61,641 nucleotides of DNA from Nocardia sp. (GTDB lineage: Bacteria > Actinomycetota > Actinomycetes > Mycobacteriales > Mycobacteriaceae): contig NZ_JAODNK010000049.1 of NCBI RefSeq assembly GCF_025465275.1, positions 1-61,641 of the forward strand, in the 5' to 3' direction. The position numbers were made by a program, and so were the translations under genes. Positions 34,289 through 43,010 of the stretch are shown in pieces (the stretch's first letter is position 1; every line of letters begins with the position of its first letter). The notes beneath the pieces are model-generated. The model made no database searches. It worked only from the letters and a program-made list of their open reading frames with translations, and had not been told where the DNA came from.

Positions 34289-35299
34289 TCAGCTCCTTTT
34301 CAACGTGCCGATGCCCAGGGAACCAGCTTGGGAGACAACACCATTGGTTGCCACGGATTCCAGGACTTCCACGGCCGCGGGCGCGGGTGCGTCCGGCAGC
34401 GCGTCGAAGAACCCCGCGGACGGGGTGAAGAACAGCGTGCCGGTGACGGCGGTGGAGAAATCGAGAATGCGGTCGTAGGCCGCCTCGTCGGTGCCCAGGA
34501 ACATGCGGGTGAGCATCAGCTCGGTGACGGCGGGGGTCGCGGCGTACGCGATGTAGTAGGTGCCGAACTCGCCGTCCTGCACGCTGCCGAACGGCATATT
34601 GGCGCGCACGATCGTCCCGACATCATCCTGATCGTTCACGGCCACATGGGAATTGGCGGGCTTCTCGGCATCCGAGAGCTCGAAGTCCTCGAGCTTGGTG
34701 CGCCCGATCACCTTCTCCTGCTCGGCCACCGACAGCGCTCGCCAGTCACCCATGGTGTGCAGGTACTTCTGCACGATCACATAACTGCCACCGGAGAATT
34801 CGGCATCCTCGTCGCCGATGAACGCGGTGCTGACGGCGAGCGTGCCCTCGGGATTCTCGGTGCCGTCGACGAAACCGAGCAGATCGCGCTGCTCGAAGTA
34901 TCGGAAACCGACGGTCTGATCGACGATGGTGGCGGCTCCGGCGAGGCGGCTGCCGATGGTCATCGCCAATTCGAAACAGGCGTCCTGGGTTTCGGCCTTG
35001 ATGTGGAAGAGCAGGTCGCCCGGCGTGACCGGGGCTTGGTGCTTTTCGCCCACGTACCCCGGAAACTCGTGCAGCTCAGTGGGTTTCGCCCCGGAGAAGA
35101 GACGATCCCAAGCGGCCGAACCGATGCTGGTGATACAGGCGAGCCCGGCGCCCGGTACCCGGAATCCGATGGAGCGGCGCAGACCGGGTAGATCTGCGAG
35201 CAGGTCGCGCGCCACCGCCTCGCCGCCCTCGTCGATTGTTGCGACGAGGAAGATCGCGGCGGGCGTAAGCGGGTCGAGAATCGGCTGCGGCTCACCCAT
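34289..35299 (-). CDS. Dye-decolorizing peroxidase (DyP), encapsulin cargo
   Basis: A 336-aa heme DyP with the distal GFVDGTENP loop (catalytic Asp) near residue 143, the heme-ligand region NSHVAVNDQDD near 218 and Arg in IVRANMPFG near 237. The protein ends GSLGIGTLKRS, which fits the encapsulin targeting peptide (SLxIGSLKG type) and is joined by an Ala/Pro-rich linker (DAPAPAAVEV). It oxidises phenolic substrates or protects against peroxide inside the shell. ATG at 35299 gives the usual MGEPQPILDPLTPAAIFL start. The operon is cupin, DyP, encapsulin. Confidence 0.95.
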   Translation of the reverse strand: MGEPQPILDPLTPAAIFLVATIDEGGEAVARDLLADLPGLRRSIGFRVPGAGLACITSIGSAAWDRLFSGAKPTELHEFPGYVGEKHQAPVTPGDLLFHIKAETQDACFELAMTIGSRLAGAATIVDQTVGFRYFEQRDLLGFVDGTENPEGTLAVSTAFIGDEDAEFSGGSYVIVQKYLHTMGDWRALSVAEQEKVIGRTKLEDFELSDAEKPANSHVAVNDQDDVGTIVRANMPFGSVQDGEFGTYYIAYAATPAVTELMLTRMFLGTDEAAYDRILDFSTAVTGTLFFTPSAGFFDALPDAPAPAAVEVLESVATNGVVSQAGSLGIGTLKRS

Positions 35300-35356
35300 G
35301 GGTTCCAGCCTAGAGGCCGCAGCGGACATACCGGTCGCCCGGTAGCCCTGTGTCTG

Positions 35357-35683
35357 CTATTTGGCCACAGTGAGCAGGAACGCCACATCGTCGATGGCCT
35401 TCACGCTGTGCCGCGCGTCGGGGATCACCAGTAGGTCTCCCGCCGAGCCTTTCCACTCGTTGGTGCCGCTGATCAGAGCTAGCACGCCACTGAGCACGAC
35501 CATGGTCGCCTCGCCCGGATTCTCATGTTCCGCGAGGCTCTGCCCCGCGGTCATGGCGATCACCGTCTGGCGGAGGCTGTGTGCGTGGCCCCCGTAGATG
35601 GTCACCGAACTGCGTCCGCTCGAGGCGGTTGCGGCCAGCTTCAGCTGCTGGCGCGCGACCGCGGTCAGCGATTTCTTGTCCAT
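35357..35683 (-). CDS. Small cupin-domain protein, first gene of the encapsulin operon
   Basis: The 108-aa single cupin has the barrel motifs SLAEHENPGEATMVVLSGVL and GDLLVIPDARHSV. It retains His (AEH) but only part of the usual metal triad, so catalysis is uncertain. It reads in the same direction as dyp with a 57-bp gap, so it is probably co-transcribed. A role as a small sensor or auxiliary enzyme of the peroxidase compartment is possible but inferred from position only. Confidence 0.8.
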   Translation of the reverse strand: MDKKSLTAVARQQLKLAATASSGRSSVTIYGGHAHSLRQTVIAMTAGQSLAEHENPGEATMVVLSGVLALISGTNEWKGSAGDLLVIPDARHSVKAIDDVAFLLTVAK

Positions 35684-35806
35684 GGACTGCCTTTCGCCGG
35701 GGTATCCGTGAGTATGCCGGACACCTTCCGGCGCGATCGGCAGATTCGCCGTTCGTATGCAGGAATTACCGGCGCTCCGCCTCCCAGCGCTTGCGGGATG
35801 CTCGCG

Positions 35807-36301
35807 TTATGCGTGCCGGCGCGTATAACGGCGGAACCGAAATCGCAGACCTGCCGACGACTCGCGCCACGGGTCTTCCCCGGCCGACCATTCCGGGCCG
35901 ATGCCGGGCGCATAACAATCACCGGCCACCTTCGAGTCGACCTCGGTGATCATCAGTTCGGTGGCGAACGGCAGTGCGGCGCGGTAGATTTCGCCTCCGC
36001 CCATGATCCACACGGTGCCGGTTCCGCTCGTCTCCAATGCATCCTCGAGTGAGCTCGCCCGGTCAGCGCCCTCATCGGACCACTCTGTTTGCCTAGTCAC
36101 GACGATATTTCGCCGGCCGTCCAGCGGCCGGAATCGTGGGGGCAGCGAATCCCAGGTGCGCCGGCCCATGACCACCGGATGACCCCAGGTGACTTCCTTG
36201 AAATGCGCCATATCCTCCGGCACCCGCCAGGGAATGGTGTTGTCCAGGCCGATCACCCCATCCGGGGTCTGGGCCCAGATCAGCCCGATCGTCCGGCTCA
36301 C
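35807..36301 (-). CDS. folA: Dihydrofolate reductase
   Basis: The 164-aa enzyme begins with GTG and reads [40 protein letters not shown] and [14 protein letters not shown]: the Met20-type loop, Asp/Pro-Trp substrate site and NADPH motif of [16 protein letters not shown] is the second cofactor motif. It regenerates tetrahydrofolate used by ThyA. The GTG overlaps the thyA stop by 4 bp (GTGA), and the pair mirrors mycobacterial thyA-dfrA. Confidence 0.95.
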   Translation of the reverse strand: MSRTIGLIWAQTPDGVIGLDNTIPWRVPEDMAHFKEVTWGHPVVMGRRTWDSLPPRFRPLDGRRNIVVTRQTEWSDEGADRASSLEDALETSGTGTVWIMGGGEIYRAALPFATELMITEVDSKVAGDCYAPGIGPEWSAGEDPWRESSAGLRFRFRRYTRRHA

Positions 36302-37131
36302 ACCGCCACCGGGGCCTTGATGGCCGGATGATGCTGGTAATCCTGGATTTCCACGTCCTCGTAGGCGTAATCGAAGAGCGTGGGCGCCTGGCGCAGCTGC
36401 AGTTTCGGGAACGGGTACGGCTCGCGGGTCAACTGCTCGCGCACCTGCGCCACATGATTGTCGTAGATGTGCACATCGCCGCCGGTCCACACGAAATCGC
36501 CGGGGAGCAGCCCGGTTTGCTGCGCCACCATATGCGTCAGCAGCGCATAACTCGCGATATTGAACGGCACGCCCAGGAACAGGTCCGCGCTGCGCTGATA
36601 CAGCTGGCAGGACAGCTTGCCGTCGGCCACATAGAACTGGAAGAAGGCGTGGCAGGGGGCCAGCGCCATCCGATTCAATTCGGCCACATTCCAGGCGGAC
36701 ACGATCATGCGGCGGGAATCGGGATCGGTGCGCAGGGTCTGCAGCACCTGCGAGATCTGATCGATATGGGTGCCGTCCGGCGTCGGCCAGGACCGCCACT
36801 GCACGCCGTAGACCGGGCCCAGTTCGCCGTCGGCGTCGGCCCATTCGTCCCAGATGGAGACCCCGTGCTCCTGCAGCCACTGCACATTCGAGTCGCCGCG
36901 CAGGAACCACAGCAACTCGTAGACGATGGATTTCAGATGCACTTTCTTGGTGGTGATCAGCGGAAAACCCTGAGACAGGTCGTAGCGCAACTGATGCCCG
37001 AAGATGCTGCGGGTCCCGGTTCCGGTCCGATCCGCCTTCGGGGTGCCGGACTCCAGCACCAGCTTCAGAAGATCCTCGTACTGGGTGTCACGGGGGGCCG
37101 TGCCTTGGGGGTCTCGAGGGTCGCTGTTCAC
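36298..37131 (-). CDS. thyA: Thymidylate synthase
   Basis: About 277 aa with the classical ThyA signatures: [39 protein letters not shown], catalytic Cys in [13 protein letters not shown], and [20 protein letters not shown]. It makes dTMP from dUMP with methylene-tetrahydrofolate. GTG at 37131 has TAAGCT 8 nt upstream (37140-37145), pointing to a leaderless start; TTG at 37140 is less likely. Only 20 bp separate this start from that of divergent cobF. Confidence 0.96.
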   Translation of the reverse strand: MNSDPRDPQGTAPRDTQYEDLLKLVLESGTPKADRTGTGTRSIFGHQLRYDLSQGFPLITTKKVHLKSIVYELLWFLRGDSNVQWLQEHGVSIWDEWADADGELGPVYGVQWRSWPTPDGTHIDQISQVLQTLRTDPDSRRMIVSAWNVAELNRMALAPCHAFFQFYVADGKLSCQLYQRSADLFLGVPFNIASYALLTHMVAQQTGLLPGDFVWTGGDVHIYDNHVAQVREQLTREPYPFPKLQLRQAPTLFDYAYEDVEIQDYQHHPAIKAPVAV

Positions 37132-37151
37132 GCCTGGCAAGCTTACGCACC

Positions 37152-37916
37152 GTGCGGAAGCTCTATGTGATCGGAATCGGCGCCGGCGATCCGGACCAGG
37201 TGACGGTGCAGGCCGTCAAGGCGATGCGCCGGACAAACGTGTTCTTCGTCATCGGCAAGGGAGCCGAGAAACAGGAGCTGGTGGACGTGCGCGCCACCAT
37301 CCTCGCCGAGTACGCGGATCATGCCCATCAGGTGGTGGAAATCCTGGATCCGCCACGCGATCGAACCGTGCCGGGCACCGGGGCCGATGCGGCGTATCGG
37401 GGTGTTGTCGAGGACTGGCACGAGGCGCGGGCCGCGCTGCTGGAACAGGCCTTCGCCCGGACCGAGGGTGTCGGCGCGATTCTCGTATGGGGTGACCCGT
37501 CGCTGTACGACAGCACGCTGCGGGTGGTCGAGCGGGTGCTCGAACGCGGGCGGGTCGGATTCGAATACGAGGTGATTCCCGGGATCACGAGTGTGCAGGC
37601 GCTGGCCGCCGCGCATCGCATGGTGCTGCACGAGATCGGCGAGCCGCTGCACATCACCACCGGGCGGCGACTGCGTGAAGAGGGACTGGCTTCGGGGCAG
37701 TCGACGCTCGTCATGCTCGACAGTGACTGCTCTTTCACGCAGGTGCCGGGTGACGACATCTACATCTGGTGGGGCGCGTATCTCGGGATGCCAGACGAGA
37801 CCGTCATCGAGGGCCCGCTGCGGGTCGTGGAGGGACGCATCACGCGTCGCCGTGCCGCACTGCGAGAAGCCAAGGGCTGGATCATGGATACGTACCTGCT
37901 GCGTCGCAACGGGTAG
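37152..37916 (+). CDS. cobF: Precorrin-6A synthase (deacetylating)
   Basis: The 254-aa protein has the tetrapyrrole-methylase fold: [18 protein letters not shown] at the N-terminus, [20 protein letters not shown] in the middle and a [19 protein letters not shown] loop. The CobF-specific length and C-terminus ([20 protein letters not shown]) support C-1 methylation of precorrin-5 with loss of the acetyl group in aerobic cobalamin synthesis. Other cob genes are not nearby, as often found for cobF. The GTG start lies 20 bp from that of thyA. Confidence 0.9.
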   Translation: MRKLYVIGIGAGDPDQVTVQAVKAMRRTNVFFVIGKGAEKQELVDVRATILAEYADHAHQVVEILDPPRDRTVPGTGADAAYRGVVEDWHEARAALLEQAFARTEGVGAILVWGDPSLYDSTLRVVERVLERGRVGFEYEVIPGITSVQALAAAHRMVLHEIGEPLHITTGRRLREEGLASGQSTLVMLDSDCSFTQVPGDDIYIWWGAYLGMPDETVIEGPLRVVEGRITRRRAALREAKGWIMDTYLLRRNG

Positions 37917-37943
37917 GTCCCTCGGCCTTCCGCAGGGTGGTGG

Positions 37944-38094
37944 TCAGATCTGAGGGGCGGAGGTGACGGTGGTCAGGCCGCCGTCGACCAGAAGATCTTG
38001 GCCATTGATGTACGAGGCTTCCGTAGGTGAAGAAGGCCGCTTTGAAGTTGGTGTCGACGACGCGGTAGAACATGGGCACGCTGTGGCTGATCGA
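37944..38094 (-). pseudogene. Remnant of an SDR oxidoreductase (internal deletion)
   Basis: Two SDR pieces remain on the minus strand in different frames. One reads MFYRVVDTNFKAAFF, the helix after the NNAG strand (D-x-N-x-K-x-x-F). The other reads ASYINGQDLLVDGGLT and then TVTSAPQI with a TGA at 37944-37946, the C-terminal signature of classical SDRs. They are joined at about 38020, with the catalytic YxxxK region lost. The remnant lies between cobF and the glycosylase gene. Confidence 0.65.
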
Positions 38095-38125
38095 GGTTGT
38101 CAGGGGTGGTGGGTAGGCTGCGGGG

Positions 38126-38992
38126 GTGCCTGAATTGCCGGAGATTGTGGCGCTCGAGCAGTTTTTGGGCGTGCATGCGGTGGGCGCGGTTGTGGGACGG
38201 GTCGATGTGGCGGCACTGAGTGTGCTGAAGACGTTCGATCCACCGGTGACCGCGCTGTCGGGGCGTGATGTCACGGGGGCGGGGCATTGGGGGAAGCATC
38301 TCGGGTTGGATTGTGACGGGCTGTGGTTGATCACCCATTTGTCGCGGGGCGGGTGGCTGCGGTGGATCGATCAGCCGAGCGCCTCGCCGCCGAAGCCGGG
38401 GAAGGGGCCGTTGGCGCTGCGGGTGCACTTCTTCACGCCCGAGGGGGATACGCCGGCGTTCGATCTCACCGAGGCAGGGACCAAGAAGCGGCTGGCGGTG
38501 TGGATAGTTTCCGATCCGCAGCTGGTGCCGAGCATCGCGCGGCTCGGGCCCGATGCCATGGCGGTGAGTGAGCCCGAATTCGCGGAGCTGCTGAAGGGCA
38601 CCTCGCAGCGGATCAAGAATGCGCTCACCGATCAGACGGTGCTGGCGGGCATCGGCAATGCCTACTCCGACGAGATTCTGCATACCGCGAAACTCTCGCC
38701 GTTCGCGACGTCCTCGGGATTGGACCCGGAGCAGGTGGGGCGGCTGTACTCCGCCATGCGCGCCTCGCTCTCCGATGCCATAGCGCGCTCGGTCGGGCAG
38801 GATGCGGCTCGGCTCAAGGGCGAGAAGCGTTCCGGCATGCAGGTGCACGGCCGCACCGGTCTGCCGTGCCCGGTCTGCGGCGATACGGTTCGTGAAGTCG
38901 CCTATGTGGACAAGTCGTTCCAGTACTGCGCGACCTGCCAAACCGGCGGCAAGATTCTCGCCGACCGCCGGATGTCGAGGCTACTCAAGTAG
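38126..38992 (+). CDS. Fpg/Nei-family DNA glycosylase/AP lyase
   Basis: The 288-aa protein has the processed N-terminal Pro-Glu nucleophile motif (MPELPEIVALEQ), the helix-two-turn-helix near residue 160-190 (KNALTDQTVLAGIGNAYSDE) and a C-terminal zinc finger CPVCGDTVREVAYVDKSFQY CATCQTGG. It removes oxidised bases and nicks the strand. GTG at 38126 is preceded by TAGGCT at exactly 6 nt, a leaderless pattern. It is convergent with the carboxylesterase gene, with 1 nt between the two stops. Length and motifs suggest a Nei2-like subgroup rather than MutM, with moderate confidence. Confidence 0.88.
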   Translation: MPELPEIVALEQFLGVHAVGAVVGRVDVAALSVLKTFDPPVTALSGRDVTGAGHWGKHLGLDCDGLWLITHLSRGGWLRWIDQPSASPPKPGKGPLALRVHFFTPEGDTPAFDLTEAGTKKRLAVWIVSDPQLVPSIARLGPDAMAVSEPEFAELLKGTSQRIKNALTDQTVLAGIGNAYSDEILHTAKLSPFATSSGLDPEQVGRLYSAMRASLSDAIARSVGQDAARLKGEKRSGMQVHGRTGLPCPVCGDTVREVAYVDKSFQYCATCQTGGKILADRRMSRLLK

Positions 38993-38993
38993 T

Positions 38994-40505
38994 TCAGACC
39001 AGTGCGGGGATGTGAACTCCCTGCCAGGCAAGACGTTTCGCCTTATCGGGGTCGTTCTCCACGCGGAACGGGTGGTCGATGATCATGGTGGCGCGCTGGT
39101 CTTCGGTGTAGGCGGGCCAGTTCGAGCGCGGTGCACCCGTGCGCGCGAAGGAGAGCCAATTATCTTGGAATTGGCGGGTTACCGAGTGGAAGCCGCGCCC
39201 GCCGCCCGCCGCCGTCAGGGCACGGCCGACCGGGGTATTGGTGGCGCCGAAGACCGGCAGCAGATCGAGCGCATGTGTCGCGCCGAAACCGGCGAGTTGT
39301 ACTGCGCGCGGGGCGAAGTCGTAACGGTAGGCGTAGGTGGGGGCGTACCGGCTGTGGCCCTCCATTACTTCGACCGCCGGGCGCCAGAAGGTGAAGTCGC
39401 CGCCCATCCGGACGGTGACCTTGCGGCCCGGGAAGCCGGGATAGGCTGCGATGACCCGGGATTCGGCATCGCCGCCCGCCTGCCGCAGCAGTGTGCGAAT
39501 GCGATCGGGTGTGGTGGGGAGCGTGTCGTCGAAGCGGACGAAGAGCGTGCCCTCGTCCCGATTGGTGCCGATGATCAGCGGTACCCGATGCGCGGCGCCG
39601 CTGGTGAAAGCCTCGACAATGGACTGCGGCAGGAAATCCCCGTCGATCAGCGGTGCCGCGGGGAAAATGCCCGGCTGGGTGTGCATGACTTCGTTGACGG
39701 CGCGGTCGACCGCACGGCGAATATCGTTGGGGCGGGCGGAAAGCAGCGCATCGGCGGCATCGTCGGTGCTCGCCCCGAGCTTGTCGATACAGCGGCGCGC
39801 GAACAGTTTCGCATCGGCCTGGGAGGGACCCCAGTCGGCGGGCGGACTCTGTGAAATGCCCCGGTGGAAGAGCCCCGCCGCGGCGGGCGTGGCCATGAGC
39901 GCGAGCACGGCGTGCGCACCGGCCGATTCGCCGAAGATCGTCACATTGCCCGGATCACCGCCGAAGGCGGCAATATTGGCCTGCACCCACTCCAGCGCCG
40001 CGACCTGATCGCGCAGCCCCAGATTGGACTCGAATGGGTGTGCGGGCGTGGAGAATTCGCTGAAATCGACATATCCGAACGCGCCGAGCCGATAGTTCAT
40101 CGATACCACGATCACATCGCCGAGCAGTGCCAGCCGGGCGCCGGAATACAACCCCAGTGCGGAGGTGCCGATGAAATATCCGCCGCCGTGAATGAACACC
40201 ATGACCGGTCGCGGCTTGGTCGAGGGCGTTTTCGGCGCGGTGATATTGAGCGTCAGGCAGTCCTCGCCGGTCGGCTGCTGCTGCCGCGGTCCGATCTGCG
40301 CGCCCCGGCGATGCTGCATTGCGGCGAAACCGAATTCGGTGGCGTCGCGCACCCCGCTCCACGGCCGGACGGGCTGTGGCGCCCGGAAGCGGAAATCGCC
40401 CACCGGGGGCGCCGCAAAAGGAATGGACCGCCAGCGTGAAACGCGGCGGCCCTCGGAACCGCGGACGACACCGTCAGCGGTCTTGATGTCTATCGTTGCC
40501 ACCAT
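38994..40505 (-). CDS. Type-B carboxylesterase/lipase family protein
   Basis: The 503-aa alpha/beta hydrolase has the oxyanion motif FIHGGGYFIGT near residue 105, the nucleophile elbow FGESAGAHAVL near 190, acidic and histidine residues later (RDEGTLF, and GATHALDLLPVFG near 430). It hydrolyses carboxylic esters; the substrate is unknown. No signal peptide is present. TACCAT lies 6 nt before the ATG. Its two ends match the short remnant at 9479-9673. Confidence 0.9.
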   Translation of the reverse strand: MVATIDIKTADGVVRGSEGRRVSRWRSIPFAAPPVGDFRFRAPQPVRPWSGVRDATEFGFAAMQHRRGAQIGPRQQQPTGEDCLTLNITAPKTPSTKPRPVMVFIHGGGYFIGTSALGLYSGARLALLGDVIVVSMNYRLGAFGYVDFSEFSTPAHPFESNLGLRDQVAALEWVQANIAAFGGDPGNVTIFGESAGAHAVLALMATPAAAGLFHRGISQSPPADWGPSQADAKLFARRCIDKLGASTDDAADALLSARPNDIRRAVDRAVNEVMHTQPGIFPAAPLIDGDFLPQSIVEAFTSGAAHRVPLIIGTNRDEGTLFVRFDDTLPTTPDRIRTLLRQAGGDAESRVIAAYPGFPGRKVTVRMGGDFTFWRPAVEVMEGHSRYAPTYAYRYDFAPRAVQLAGFGATHALDLLPVFGATNTPVGRALTAAGGGRGFHSVTRQFQDNWLSFARTGAPRSNWPAYTEDQRATMIIDHPFRVENDPDKAKRLAWQGVHIPALV

Positions 40506-40576
40506 TTACCGATGGTAGCGGTGCGTGCGGCCGGGTAATACGGGCAAATTCGGCCAGTCTGGGCGAGAGGCCGTGA

Positions 40577-40822
40577 CTACTGCAGGTAGCCCTCGACCTG
40601 ATGGGCCGAGTTGGGCTGCGCCTCGTTGGGGTTGCGGCCCTGGTCGAGGCGGGCGCGGCGCTGGCGCAGCAGATCCCAGCACTGGTCCAGCATGACCTCG
40701 AGTTCGGCGAGCTGGCGACGCTCGGTCTCCGGGTCGATCTCGCCCTGACTGCTCTGGGAGCGGAGCTCATGCTCCTGATCTACCAGGGTTTTGATACGCG
40801 CGAGGATGTCCTGTTCGCTCAT
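40577..40822 (-). CDS. DUF2630 family small helical protein
   Basis: The 81-aa charged protein MSEQDILARIKTLVDQEHEL, QRRQLAELEVMLDQCWDLL-type, ending PNSAHQVEGYLQ is a textbook DUF2630 member (actinobacterial, coiled-coil-like, unknown role). The ATG overlaps the stop of the upstream MocR-type gene by 4 bp, and TACACT lies 7 nt before it within that gene's 3' end, so it may have its own leaderless promoter. Confidence 0.85.
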   Translation of the reverse strand: MSEQDILARIKTLVDQEHELRSQSSQGEIDPETERRQLAELEVMLDQCWDLLRQRRARLDQGRNPNEAQPNSAHQVEGYLQ

Positions 40823-42273
40823 GGGCTCGAGTGTACGACCCGCGCCAGCGCTGCCCCCGCCGAGCGCACCGCGACCGGCAGGTCTGCCCTGGACAGGGCG
40901 GCATAACCGAGCGCGATGCCGAAGGTGTGTCGGGTGCCGAGGTGATGGCGGCCCAGCCCGTCCAGATAGACGCCGGCCTCGCGGGCGGCGGCGATGGCCC
41001 GGTCCTCCTGGGTGGCCGAGGCCAGCGGGACCACCAGGTGTGAGCCCGCGTCATCGCCGCTCACCCCGAGGCCGTGGCTGCGCAGTTCTTCGACGACCAA
41101 GGCGCGGCGGAGCGGCATCTCCCGGCGCAGCCGGCGCAGATGGCGAGCCAGGTCGCCGTGCCGGGCGAAGGCGGCGACCACCTGCTGACCGGCGGGGGCC
41201 GGGCCGGTGCCGGTGAGTTCACGATGGGTGAGAACGGCATCGACCACGTTCGGGGCGGCGACCAGCCAGCCGATGCCGAGGGTCGGAGTGAGGATCTTGC
41301 TGGTGGTGCCCAGATGCACGACATACTCCGGTGCGAGGGTCGCGAGCAGGGGTAAAGGAGCTGTGTCGTAACGCAATTCGCCGTCGTAGTCGTCTTCGAT
41401 GACGAGAGCGCCGGTGCGACGGGCGAATTCGATGAGCTCGATGCGACGGGCGGCGGGCATACGCGCGCCGAGTGGGAACTGGTGTGCGGGAGTGCAATAC
41501 ACCGCCTTGGTATCGGGCGGCAGCAGATCGACGCGCAGCCCGTCCGTATCGACTTGGATGGGGACCAGCCGCACACCCGCCACGGTGAAGGCGCCGGCGG
41601 CGCGGGTGTACCCCGGATCCTCGAACGCCACCACATCTCCCGGCCGCAGCAGCGCCGCCGCGAGTTCGGCCACCGCGGCACTGGTTCCGGAGGTGGCCAG
41701 CACCGCACTGCTGCTGCCCGCACCCAGCCCGCGGTGCCGCAGCAGATGCTCGGCCACGGCCTCGCGATAGTCGGGCTCACCCGCACGATCCTTGCGCACC
41801 AGGGGAGTTCGGTCCGAGGCCGTGCGCCACGCCCGCCGCCACGCCGCCCGATCGATGGTCTCGATGCACGGTGCGCCCGCACCCAGATCCAGTAGCCCGC
41901 TGAGCGGATTCGCCCGCTGCCCGGCGGTCGCCCGCTCGGCTACCGGCTGCGGCGAAGCAGTCAGGTATGTCCCCGATCCGTGCCGCCCACTCAACCAGCC
42001 CTCGGCGTGCAATTGGTCGTAGGCGGCGGTGACCACCGTCCGGCTCACTCCCAGCCGAGTCGCCAACTCCCGAGACGACGGCAACCGATCCCCACCCCGC
42101 AGGGTCCCGGTCGTAGCCGCTCCCCGCAGCCCGTCCGCCACCTGCACCGCCAGCGGCACATCGGACTCCCGATCGACCCCGAACGGCAGATCATCGACCA
42201 GGACCGACGGGTTGATCGAGGCCCGCGCGGCGGAATCGATCCGGGCCCCCCATTTTTTGGTGGCGGTTCCCAT
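40819..42273 (-). CDS. MocR/PdxR-type GntR regulator with aminotransferase-like domain
   Basis: The 484-aa protein has a GntR winged helix (RLPSSRELATRLGVSRTVVT, AAYDQLHAEGWLSGRHGSGT) and a fold-type I aminotransferase domain. The PLP lysine is in LGTTSKILTPTLGIGWLVAA and the Asp in EDDYDGELRYD. MocR proteins use PLP as effector or cofactor for regulation, classically of pyridoxal synthesis. The ATG has AGGAGG 8 nt upstream. A likely target is unknown because the upstream neighbour is a truncated gene. Confidence 0.9.
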   Translation of the reverse strand: MGTATKKWGARIDSAARASINPSVLVDDLPFGVDRESDVPLAVQVADGLRGAATTGTLRGGDRLPSSRELATRLGVSRTVVTAAYDQLHAEGWLSGRHGSGTYLTASPQPVAERATAGQRANPLSGLLDLGAGAPCIETIDRAAWRRAWRTASDRTPLVRKDRAGEPDYREAVAEHLLRHRGLGAGSSSAVLATSGTSAAVAELAAALLRPGDVVAFEDPGYTRAAGAFTVAGVRLVPIQVDTDGLRVDLLPPDTKAVYCTPAHQFPLGARMPAARRIELIEFARRTGALVIEDDYDGELRYDTAPLPLLATLAPEYVVHLGTTSKILTPTLGIGWLVAAPNVVDAVLTHRELTGTGPAPAGQQVVAAFARHGDLARHLRRLRREMPLRRALVVEELRSHGLGVSGDDAGSHLVVPLASATQEDRAIAAAREAGVYLDGLGRHHLGTRHTFGIALGYAALSRADLPVAVRSAGAALARVVHSSP

Positions 42274-42363
42274 GGAAGTGGCCTCCTGGAAGTCCGGAAA
42301 CTGGGCAACTACAGCTTGCCACTTGTTTCAGCGCCTCCTGGCCTCACATGGCCGGGCGGCGAG

Positions 42364-42930
42364 TCAGCGGATCACGCTGATTTCGGGTTCGGCCGGGGAC
42401 TGGTCGAGCGGGGTACCGGTGCGATGACGAAGGAACTTGTCGAATATGGCGGCAATGTAGGTGTGGGCGAGGGCCGCGGAGCGGGCGGCTGGAATGGGGC
42501 CGACGTAGGTCTTGGCGGCGGGACGGGCGACTTCCGGAACCGGCAGCGGCATGTCCGTGTAGTCGTAGTGGGCCGAATTGCTCATGGTCAGTTGACGTTT
42601 CCAGCCCGTGCCGTGCTGCCAGAGGGTGCCAAGGGAAAGATTGGCGTCGCCGACCTGCTCGATCTGCCGGCTCGTCATGACCAGGACCGGGCGGTCGACG
42701 CCCTCGGTGGCGGCGCTGCCGAAATCCTCGTCCACCCCGATCTGACCGTCCAGATCGATTGCGGCTCCGATGCGTTGGTAATCGTGCATAGCCTGGATGG
42801 CAGCATATCCACCGGACGAGTGGCCGATCACGCCGATGTGGCCGAGGTCGAGGGCGTGATCGAGTCCCACTGGGAGAGCACGGTCTTCGGCGTCGGGATT
42901 GCCGCCGCCGGCCAGGAGTCTGGTGAACAA
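42364..42930 (-). pseudogene. 5'-truncated alpha/beta hydrolase (PAF-acetylhydrolase-like)
   Basis: The 188-codon remnant starts at a TTG and already holds the nucleophile elbow IGVIGHSSGGYAAIQAM near residue 35, where intact homologues have over 100 residues before it. It continues GQIGVDEDFGSAATEGVDRP and a C-terminal His motif (SAHYDYTDMPLP). The upstream part has been replaced by AT-richer sequence with no coding character at about 42931-43010. A secreted or lipid-ester hydrolase function existed once; activity now is doubtful. It might still be annotated as a CDS. Confidence 0.6.
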
Positions 42931-43010
42931 GGCCCCCGGTGATGTTCAAAACGTATGATATTGCAGCGTTTTCGTGGTTGGCGAGACAGCGATCGGTCAC
43001 GTGGAGATTG

